Notes under the pieces: generated by a model
Databases searched by the model: none
Told to the model about the DNA's origin: nothing
The model's input: the letters and a program-made list of their open reading frames with translations, nothing else
From: Colwellia sp.
GTDB lineage: Bacteria; Pseudomonadota; Gammaproteobacteria; Enterobacterales; Alteromonadaceae
NCBI GenBank assembly: GCA_026196955.1
Contig: JAPHTO010000022.1
Span: forward strand, 1 to 43,437
DNA: 43,437 nucleotides
Direction of reading: 5' to 3'
Program-made: the position numbers and the translations under genes
Shown: positions 34,613 to 41,459 of the stretch, piece after piece
How positions within the stretch are numbered: position 1 is the stretch's first letter
Layout of the letters: each line of letters opens with the position of its first letter

Positions 34613-37396
34613 ATGAAAAATAAATTCACTCGAAGTAAAACAATAAATGTTCGAAAAAAGCCCTTAAATACCTTTATTAAACTATTACTTGGCGGCAGTA
34701 TACTTGCTTCAAGTGTTGTTATAGCAGCACAGCCTAATATTCTCGTGATCAGCATGGATGATGCTTTACAAGAGCAGTTTGGTGCTTTTGGTAGTACGGT
34801 ATCACCTTCGCCGACACCCACTATTGATGCTTTGGCTGCTGAAGGTGTGCGTTTTACGAATGCCCATACGGTAGCAGCAAACTGTAATCCATCCCGTAAT
34901 GTGATGTTAAGTGGAACTTACCCACACCAAAATGGTGTAACTGGTTTTAAACAGGTGTGGAAATCGCCAGTGCCATTATTACCTAAAATAATGCAAGACA
35001 ATGGTTATATTACTGGCTTATTTGGTAAAGATACTCATGCAACACCGTATTTTCCTTTTGATCATTGGGATAACTTAGGTGACGAAGACCTTAGTCATGA
35101 TGAAGGAGAGTTTTATACTTGGGCATCGAATGCGTTTAGCCAAGCCGCAACTGCCAATAAGCCATTCTTTTATATGATTAATACGCACGACCCACATCGT
35201 AAGTTTTGGGGTATTAATAAAGATTTAGTTGTAAACGAAAGCCAAACGCCAGTACCTAGCCATATTTATGCGCTTAACGATATTGTTGTGCCTCCATCGA
35301 TTCCTGCTCTTGATGAAGTCAAACTAGAAACTCAGTATTATTATTCAACCTTACGACGCGGCGATGATTTCGTTAAAGAGATGCTAACTGCGTTAGACGA
35401 GTCTGGTATGAGCGACAATACCATTGTCATTTTTTATGCCGATCACGGTTGGGCAATGCCTTTTGCAAAAACCAATATTTGGAATGCGAGTACTCGTACA
35501 CCGCTTGTTGTACGCTGGCCTGATGGCGGTATTAGCAATTTAGATGCTAATGGCAATGAAATTGTTGTTGGGGGTATGGAAAAAACAGAAATGGTTTCTG
35601 TGGTTGATTTCTTGCCAACTATTTTAGAGGCTGCAGGTATTGCTATTCCTACAAATAATGAAGGTCAAAGCTTCCTGAAGTTAGCCAAAGGCGAAACGGA
35701 AAGTGTCGTAGTTGATCGCAGTAAAGTCTTTAAAACTCACTATGAAAACTCTGGTGGTCAACGTCGACCAATGCGTTCAGTGCAGTCAAGTCAGTATGAC
35801 TACATTTTCAACCCTTGGTCTAACGGAACTACGGTAATGAAGTCAACAACTCAAGGTACCGCTTCTTTTAAAGCTATGGCCGAGCTTGCTAATGCAACAG
35901 GAACTGCATTAGAGCAGGAAGCCTATGCCCGTGCTCAGTTTTATGATCTTCGGGTATTAGAAGAGTTTTATGACCTTGCTGTAGATCCTTACGAACTTGA
36001 TAATAAAATAGATGACGCGACTAAGGCTGCTGTTATTGCTGAGTTTAAACAGGATATGAAGGACTGGATGATTCGAACCAATGATCCTGCGATGTCTGCT
36101 TTTGTTAATATGCATGACCCGGCATTTTTGGAAAATTGGATGGAACAGCAACAAGCAGAAGCAGATAAAAATAAGCTTTATCCGCAGTTAAAGAAAAATG
36201 CTATTGACCCAACGACTTTCTTCTATCCGCATCATGATTATTACAACATTGTTGCCGGTGATAATTTGACGGTATCAGTAGCAGAGGGGCTTACTTCTAA
36301 CGATTATGATGCCGTTGGCGCAACGGGTATGCAAGTGAGCAAGTTATCTGATCCTCTACATGGCACTTTAACATTAAATGCTAATGGTTCATTTACTTAT
36401 GTACCGGATGCAAATTTTTCTGGTACAGATGAATTCAATTATCAAGTAAATTCTGTTGGCACCAGCGATAGTGGCAGCGCTAGAGTGTACATTAGTGTTG
36501 TTGGTGATAGCCAAACTGAGGTGATTTTTCATGATCTATTTAATGAGTCTAGCTTAGATAGTGAATGGTCAAATTCAGGAACGGATGGTGTTATTGAAAC
36601 AATCGGTGGCGCTGCTTACAGCGGTGACTATGGCGCAAGAGTAAAAAAAGGTGCCAAGCTTGAAAGAACCTTTAGCACCTTAGGTAAGAAAGATGTTCAA
36701 GTGCATTATAGCCGTAGAACAGTAGGTTTTGAAACAGGTGAAACTTTAACTGTAGAGTGGTCTATTGACTCAGTAACTTGGAATACTTTAGAAGTTACTC
36801 AAGATACTGCATGGGATACTAAAACTTTTGTATTAGCTGATGCTGCTAATGATCAAGCTAATGTAACGTTACGTTTTAATACTAATGGTGATGCCTTGTC
36901 TAAAAAAGCTGAAATAGATAATGTTTCAGTTAAGGCTGAGGTTGAGGCAACGCAACCAAGTGTTGAGTTAGTGCTACTTGAAGATAACTTTGAATCAAAT
37001 ACCCTTGAAGGTTGGAGTCAAGTGTCAAGCTCAGGCACGGTTGAAGTGGCAGGTGAAGCAGGCCACTCTAGTAGCTTTGGCGCCAGAGTTAAACGGGGCG
37101 CTATTATGCAAAAAACTTTTGCCACCCAAGGCTATACTAATTTTGATATTAGCTATATTCGTCAGGCAATTGCGTTAGAGGGTAACGAGCGTTTAGATGT
37201 TGAATGGTCTGATGATGGTAGTACGTGGCATTTAATCGAGTCAGTTAACACAACCTCGACTGATATTAATGGCGATGAAACATTTAGCACCAATCCCGTG
37301 AGTAATATCAGTGTCCGTTTTGCTGTTTACTCTAATAAGAATGTTGAGAAGGCCTTGATTGATAACATTCTAATAAAAGGGGTGCCAGCAAACTAA
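34613..37396 (+). CDS. Modular S1 sulfatase with Ig-like and two tandem locus-specific sandwich modules
   Basis: This 927-residue protein is about twice the usual sulfatase length. It has a long basic n-region, then a signal core (LLLGGSILASSVVIAA). The catalytic domain covers about 45-530: VISMDDALQEQFGAFG (metal ligands), NCNPSRNVMLSG (formylglycine Cys91), GKDTHATPYFPF, NTHDPHRKFW and FYADHGWAMPFAKTN. It is of the sulfamidase-like type, as is the sulfatase at 10428 (shared GK[VD]-H-TP, HDPHR and FPFAK/MPFAK features). An Ig/cadherin-like domain follows at about 545-635 (TLNANGSFTYVPDANFSGTD), then two copies of the beta-sandwich module at about 640-770 and 788-925. These extra domains probably anchor the enzyme to insoluble or capsular glycan. 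It is likely transcribed by read-through from the large enzyme gene. Confidence 0.85.
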   Translation: MKNKFTRSKTINVRKKPLNTFIKLLLGGSILASSVVIAAQPNILVISMDDALQEQFGAFGSTVSPSPTPTIDALAAEGVRFTNAHTVAANCNPSRNVMLSGTYPHQNGVTGFKQVWKSPVPLLPKIMQDNGYITGLFGKDTHATPYFPFDHWDNLGDEDLSHDEGEFYTWASNAFSQAATANKPFFYMINTHDPHRKFWGINKDLVVNESQTPVPSHIYALNDIVVPPSIPALDEVKLETQYYYSTLRRGDDFVKEMLTALDESGMSDNTIVIFYADHGWAMPFAKTNIWNASTRTPLVVRWPDGGISNLDANGNEIVVGGMEKTEMVSVVDFLPTILEAAGIAIPTNNEGQSFLKLAKGETESVVVDRSKVFKTHYENSGGQRRPMRSVQSSQYDYIFNPWSNGTTVMKSTTQGTASFKAMAELANATGTALEQEAYARAQFYDLRVLEEFYDLAVDPYELDNKIDDATKAAVIAEFKQDMKDWMIRTNDPAMSAFVNMHDPAFLENWMEQQQAEADKNKLYPQLKKNAIDPTTFFYPHHDYYNIVAGDNLTVSVAEGLTSNDYDAVGATGMQVSKLSDPLHGTLTLNANGSFTYVPDANFSGTDEFNYQVNSVGTSDSGSARVYISVVGDSQTEVIFHDLFNESSLDSEWSNSGTDGVIETIGGAAYSGDYGARVKKGAKLERTFSTLGKKDVQVHYSRRTVGFETGETLTVEWSIDSVTWNTLEVTQDTAWDTKTFVLADAANDQANVTLRFNTNGDALSKKAEIDNVSVKAEVEATQPSVELVLLEDNFESNTLEGWSQVSSSGTVEVAGEAGHSSSFGARVKRGAIMQKTFATQGYTNFDISYIRQAIALEGNERLDVEWSDDGSTWHLIESVNTTSTDINGDETFSTNPVSNISVRFAVYSNKNVEKALIDNILIKGVPAN

Positions 37397-37420
37397 TCGC
37401 TTGATTATCAAGTCATAATG

Positions 37421-37466
37421 AGCAGCACTGATAAGATATTTGTCGAGTGCTGCTTTTTAGTTTTTT
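37421..37466 (+). terminator. Intrinsic terminator after modular sulfatase gene
   Basis: AGCAGCACT (37421-37429) pairs with AGTGCTGCT (37446-37454), with T-runs at 37453-37457 and 37461-37466. Confidence 0.85.
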
Positions 37467-37521
37467 CTATCCTGAAATTCAAAATATCCATCCTTTCAAT
37501 ATATATCAAGCTTGCCATTGT

Positions 37522-37549
37522 GGTTTTTTCTCCGTTATAGCTCTTTAAC
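37522..37549 (+). promoter_or_regulatory. Locus promoter element, degenerate copy, before Sel1/FGE-like operon
   Basis: GGTTT at 37522-37526, a 14-nt spacer, CTCTTTAAC at 37541-37549. It lies 94 bp before the ATG at 37644. Box 1 has one change and box 2 has two, but spacing and position fit the set. Confidence 0.45.
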
Positions 37550-37643
37550 TGTAGAAGTAAAATTTAAATCACTTTTTAATATTTTTGCTGAGCTCGTAAC
37601 AAAGTTCTCAAGTTAATTCACTATATTGAGCAATGGATGTCAG

Positions 37644-39128
37644 ATGAAGTTTAAACGCTTAACAAGAAAAGTATCCCAATCAGTAAAGTTTTTGTTACTT
37701 TCAATAACCTTACCTGTAGCTGCAAGTAATATTTATATTGCTGATCAATACTTTGAAGAGGAAAAATATCAACCGGCAATGGTTGAATACCTATTAGAAG
37801 CTGAGCAAGGTAGTGCTAGAGCTTATTATCAATTAGGCGCAATGTATTATCTTGGTTTAGGTACAGACAAAAATATTAAACAAGCACTGATGTGGTTTTC
37901 ACTGGCGAGTGAACATTATTATGGTAATGCGAAGGAGATTATTGTTAGGTTACATAGTGAGTTGTTGCCTGAAGATGTTACCGATATTAATATCTCGGTT
38001 CAAGAATTTCTCGCAAAACTTGCGCTAAAATCCGAACAGTATCGTTATATTCCACAGATCAACAATGAAGTTTTAGTGAATAAAATAAGTTTCGTTACCC
38101 AAGATGATCCTGATGTTTTGTATCACTCACTTGCTCAAGCTGATCTTGATGGCTTAGATTTTAGTTTTGAAAGTGATGCCGACTTTTCAGAAGAAGAGAA
38201 CTATCAAGAGCAGCTTGAAGATCCTACCAAAAATAAGCCGTATTTTTTAGTGGTTGATTACGAAATAGCCCCTGACGGCTCAGCGCGAGATTTTACCACA
38301 GTACAAACTATGGGCAGCGTTACTAAAGCTATGGCGGAGTTGCCAGGTAGTCATTTATTACAACCTGTGTTTAACGCAAGCAAGGCGAGCTTTGTTCATC
38401 GCTCATATTTAGGCATAGCTGCTTATGATGTATTTAAAATTAAGCAAGAATTCTCAGATATCTATCATAAAATTAAGCGCTTAGTTTCGCCATTGAAAGG
38501 TAATGTGGAGCCGAAAGCCCAGTATCAATATGCCATGGTGCTCATGAGCTTTAACTGGATGCATCGAGAAGCAGGCGAAGTTGATGGTTTATTAAAGAGC
38601 GCCGCGGAATCTGGTTATGCATTAGCCCAATATGAATATGGCCTTAAACTTTATCGTGAACAGCAAGATCCAAAACAAGCACTTTATTGGTTAACTCAAG
38701 CCGGAAAACAAGGCTTGCTTAAAGCCGAATATCGCCTAGGGCGCTTGTTACTGGAGAGCCCTTGGGTAATTCGTGATGAAAAAAAGGCTCTATATTGGTT
38801 AGAGAAAGCGGCGAAAAAAAATCATTTAATTGCTATGCGTAAAGTGGCTGAAGTAAAACTATTAGCTCAAGATAAAGGATTACATGATGTTAACGGTGCT
38901 ATGAATTATTTAGCATTACTTGAAGAAAATCAAACAGATAATCCTGATTATAATTACTTGCAAGCGATCGCTTATACCTCGATAAAGCCACGACAACTTT
39001 CAACGGCAGTTTCCTATATAAGAGATGCAATTAAGTTAGGTGAAAACTACAACTGGGATGTTGCACCTTGGCAAGCGCAATTGAAAAAGTGGACGTCAGG
39101 CGCTTCAGTAACAATTAAAGAGCTGTAG
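37644..39128 (+). CDS. Exported Sel1-repeat protein with a TonB-C-like insert
   Basis: The start is ATG 37644 (a TTG at 37626 is less likely), giving 494 residues with a signal peptide (FLLLSITLPVAA). Sel1/TPR-like helical repeats lie at both ends: YYQLGAMYYLGLGTDKNIKQ and ALMWFSLASEHY near residues 50-90, then ALAQYEYGLKLYREQQDPKQ, AEYRLGRLLLESPW and KKALYWLEKAAKKNHLIAMR near 320-410. Between them, about residues 197-247, YFLVVDYEIAPDGSARDFTT and the following HLLQPVFN resemble the TonB C-terminal pattern (V-x-[YF]-x-I-x-x-DG...P..F). Sel1 proteins usually act as periplasmic scaffolds for protein contacts. It forms an operon with the FGE-like lipoprotein 47 bp downstream. Its function in the locus is unknown. 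Confidence 0.7.
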   Translation: MKFKRLTRKVSQSVKFLLLSITLPVAASNIYIADQYFEEEKYQPAMVEYLLEAEQGSARAYYQLGAMYYLGLGTDKNIKQALMWFSLASEHYYGNAKEIIVRLHSELLPEDVTDINISVQEFLAKLALKSEQYRYIPQINNEVLVNKISFVTQDDPDVLYHSLAQADLDGLDFSFESDADFSEEENYQEQLEDPTKNKPYFLVVDYEIAPDGSARDFTTVQTMGSVTKAMAELPGSHLLQPVFNASKASFVHRSYLGIAAYDVFKIKQEFSDIYHKIKRLVSPLKGNVEPKAQYQYAMVLMSFNWMHREAGEVDGLLKSAAESGYALAQYEYGLKLYREQQDPKQALYWLTQAGKQGLLKAEYRLGRLLLESPWVIRDEKKALYWLEKAAKKNHLIAMRKVAEVKLLAQDKGLHDVNGAMNYLALLEENQTDNPDYNYLQAIAYTSIKPRQLSTAVSYIRDAIKLGENYNWDVAPWQAQLKKWTSGASVTIKEL

Positions 39129-39175
39129 ATAAGTGCATTTATTAAACAAATATAATAATAACGGTAAGGATACAT

Positions 39176-40024
39176 ATGAGAAGCAAAATTTTATTTTTAG
39201 TTTTTATTCTACTTTTTTTATCACTGAACATCTTTAGCTGTAGCCAGTGGAGACAAAGTTCCTCTCAGTTGTTTGATGTGGGCACTTCCTTTAATGTCGA
39301 TTTAGGTAATAAGCATTCAGTGAAAATGATCTGGGTGCCTGAAGGCTCTTTTTTGATGGGCACCCCTGCTGGGGAGGCAGTTCGCCACAACGATGAAGAT
39401 CAGCACAAGGTAAAAATCAGTCAGGGCTTTTGGTTAAGTGAATTTGAAATAACGCAAAAGCAATGGTTTGATTTTATTGGCACAACAATCCATGAGCAGC
39501 AACAAAAACAATATAAACATTGGCGACTCAGAGGTGTTGGCGATAATTTGCCCATGTATTTTATTTCTTGGGATGAGTCGATAGCTTTTACTGAAAAACT
39601 TAATCATCAATTTGCTCAGCAGTTACCGACAGGGTATAAATTTAGCTTACCCACTGAAGCACAGTGGGAATATACAGCTAAAACTTTTGCTGTTGACGAT
39701 GTACCCTTAGTGGATCGTGCATGGTTTCGTGAAAACAGTAATAAGCGTGTTCACCCCGTTGGTAGTAAGCTACCGAATAAATTAGGTATTTATGATCTTA
39801 AAGGTAATTTGTCTGAGTGGTGTTACGATTGGTATGGCCCATACCCTAAACAAGCGTTAACTATAGATCCTGTAGGCCCAAGTACTGGTGAGTTAAAAGT
39901 TGTTCGAGGGGGAAGTTGGTTTGGTCCAGCGATCAACACTAAAGCCAGCACACGCTTTAAAGACCCCAAACAAAATGGTTATAGCTCATTAACACTACGT
40001 TTAGCATTAAGGCCTATTAATTAG
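39176..40024 (+). CDS. FGE-sulfatase-domain lipoprotein lacking the catalytic cysteines
   Basis: This 282-residue protein is led by a lipoprotein-type signal (LLFLSLNIFSCS, Cys22 as lipidated residue). The rest is an FGE/SUMF1-type fold: MIWVPEGSFLMGTPAGEAV, FWLSEFEITQKQWFDFIG, FSLPTEAQWEYTAK, LGIYDLKGNLSEWCYDWYG and VVRGGSWFGPAIN. True formylglycine-generating enzymes carry two copper-binding cysteines just after RGGS (R-G-G-S-Y/F-x-C-x-x-S-Y-C). Here residues 244-260 have none, so it should not be able to make formylglycine by the known mechanism. With many Cys-type sulfatases beside it, it may be a non-catalytic partner (like the human paralogue SUMF2) or have another role. TAAGGA precedes the ATG. 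Confidence 0.82.
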   Translation: MRSKILFLVFILLFLSLNIFSCSQWRQSSSQLFDVGTSFNVDLGNKHSVKMIWVPEGSFLMGTPAGEAVRHNDEDQHKVKISQGFWLSEFEITQKQWFDFIGTTIHEQQQKQYKHWRLRGVGDNLPMYFISWDESIAFTEKLNHQFAQQLPTGYKFSLPTEAQWEYTAKTFAVDDVPLVDRAWFRENSNKRVHPVGSKLPNKLGIYDLKGNLSEWCYDWYGPYPKQALTIDPVGPSTGELKVVRGGSWFGPAINTKASTRFKDPKQNGYSSLTLRLALRPIN

Positions 40025-40270
40025 AGCGTAATTCGAGGGGTTTATACGCCTTTCATGTATTAACTGACCTGCTGGTATTATGGCTTTTGCCGGTTTTGCA
40101 CGCTTTAACTTTAAAGTAAGTTGAATGTTTTAATCGTCAAAACGGAGAAATGCATTAGGTTTATTCGTGCTTTCCTATTTTTATTGCTTATAGCTTTGTA
40201 TGGCACAATCAGTGTTGCGTCTGCAAATAGCGGAGAGGGGAGAAGATTAATCATATTTGTTTAGCGACGG
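40025..40270. other. Intergenic stretch after the FGE-like gene
   Basis: No convincing gene. One short open stretch near 40147-40264 (plus) would read as a signal-peptide-like sequence (FIRAFLFLLLIALYGTISV, then ASA) but has no ATG and stops at once; it may be a gene-start remnant. This marks the end of the coherent sulfatase locus. Confidence 0.3.
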
Positions 40271-40525
40271 TTACCTTAGATTTATATTAGGATTTTTATC
40301 AATTTTACCGTGCTTATCTACACAGACAATATTCATTGCATTACAGCGAAGCACTGCTAAGGAATTGGCTTCTTGTATACAGCGCACAAACCATAGCGCA
40401 TAGCCAAATTTTTGTAATGAATAAATGGTGGTTAGTTGCTCAGGCTGTAAATTATTGTAATGCTCATCAAATGTTCGTTCACCATTGCGTTGCTCATAGA
40501 TGGACATATCTAGCTCAGCAGACAT
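40271..40525 (-). CDS. Small hypothetical protein (84 aa)
   Basis: An open frame of 84 codons from ATG 40525 with a good ribosome site (GAGG 5 bases ahead). The product is soluble with mixed composition (ERTFDEHYNNLQPEQLTTIY, FGYALWFVRCIQEANSLAVL) and three cysteines. No family recognised. Reasonable codon use and the ribosome site support a real gene, but there is no homology evidence available here. It is not obviously linked to glycan use. Confidence 0.5.
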   Translation of the reverse strand: MSAELDMSIYEQRNGERTFDEHYNNLQPEQLTTIYSLQKFGYALWFVRCIQEANSLAVLRCNAMNIVCVDKHGKIDKNPNINLR

Positions 40526-40662
40526 AAATACCTCGGTTTGTGCTTAATCGTTAAAATTTGGAAAATGATAAAAGAGGGTGTTCAGCTCAATCGTTAATAT
40601 GACATTTCATTAGTAACAACCACTGAATGTTTGCTTTATTTTCATTGAAAATCTCATTGTTA

Positions 40663-40700
40663 GCTTTGTCGCGGAATTAGCGCGACAAAGCAGGGGACAG
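40663..40700. repeat. REP-like hairpin with GGGGACAG tail
   Basis: GCTTTGTCGCG (40663-40673) and CGCGACAAAGC (40681-40691) form a perfect 11-bp stem with a 7-nt loop, directly followed by AGGGGACAG. GC-rich stem in AT-rich surroundings plus the GGGGACAG string recalls REP elements linked to RAYT (REP-associated tyrosine) transposases. It also sits just 3' of the PEP-CTERM gene on the minus strand and could act as its transcript end, though no T-run follows. Confidence 0.45.
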
Positions 40701-40701
40701 G

Positions 40702-41256
40702 TTACTTAGTCATTTTACGTCGAACGAGTAAACCTGAAAAAGCTAACAAAAATAGAGCTATACTGCTTGGCTCAGGTATTACTGAGTAGCTGCCAATCTG
40801 ACCACTATGAACTGCCCATGCATCACGCGTACTTGTTTTGGCTCTTGACCATATGTTTAATGTGTCAGTGAACATGTAAGCTTTATTAGCATTAGACGTA
40901 TCACTCGTGGATGTCCAAAAGGTTTGTAAACTAGTATCTCCTGCATCTTTAACTCGGGTTGTTAGTAAGGTGTCAATATCACCTCGGTTGATTAACCCAT
41001 TGAATAAGCTTTTATTAGGTAGACTCCATTTTATGAAGTCAATGCCATCGAATGTTACGGTTAAAGCTAAAGCCCAATCTTTGCTGTCTTGCCAGCTTAA
41101 TAAGTCATTACTGTTATCGATATACCAAGTCTTATCGGTTACATCATCATAAGCAAAGGCACCATCATCGCTGAGTATTAAGCCTGCATTGGCTTGGCTT
41201 GTTAGTACTAATGTTAAAGCTAAGATACTTGTTTTTAGTATTGTTTTTAAATTCAT
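40702..41256 (-). CDS. PEP-CTERM sorting domain protein
   Basis: This 184-residue protein has a signal peptide (SILALTLVLTSQANA) and a C-terminal sorting tail from residue 159: IPEPSSIALFLLAFSGLL followed by RRK. This is the PEP-CTERM signal cut by an exosortase (EpsH/XrtA type). The body contains KTWYIDNSNDLLSWQDSKDW and FWTSTSDTSNANKAYMFT, like the Lcl C-terminal (DUF1566-like) family of secreted proteins. Such proteins usually end up at the surface or in the exopolysaccharide matrix. No exosortase gene is in the window. No locus promoter element precedes it. Confidence 0.85.
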   Translation of the reverse strand: MNLKTILKTSILALTLVLTSQANAGLILSDDGAFAYDDVTDKTWYIDNSNDLLSWQDSKDWALALTVTFDGIDFIKWSLPNKSLFNGLINRGDIDTLLTTRVKDAGDTSLQTFWTSTSDTSNANKAYMFTDTLNIWSRAKTSTRDAWAVHSGQIGSYSVIPEPSSIALFLLAFSGLLVRRKMTK

Positions 41257-41356
41257 ATTATTACCTTACTGTTTTTATATATAGGTTAAACGCCAAAAAT
41301 TAAATTTTGCAAAAGGTTTGTTTTTCAATAGTTGATCGACTCCTTTATTAAATGGT

Positions 41357-41391
41357 AATGACTCATTAGAGAAAGCCCTGAATGAGTCATT
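41357..41391. terminator. Hairpin downstream of the Ig-repeat protein gene
   Basis: AATGACTCATT (41357-41367) pairs perfectly with AATGAGTCATT (41381-41391), with a 13-nt loop. It lies about 70 bp past the minus-strand stop at 41460. No strong T-run follows on the minus strand, so termination is likely but not certain. Confidence 0.5.
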
Positions 41392-41459
41392 GAATAAAAG
41401 GTTGTAAGTTGATTGACAATACAACCCCTTTAAAACGATATGCTTGGCATTAGCAAAAA

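Noticed and set aside
39176..40024. Annotation as the active formylglycine-generating enzyme for the sulfatases
   Set aside because: Both catalytic cysteines after RGGS are absent.
41340..41349. CTCCTTTATT resembling the second promoter box
   Set aside because: Extra base in the box, no first box 14-15 nt upstream, and no plus-strand gene follows.
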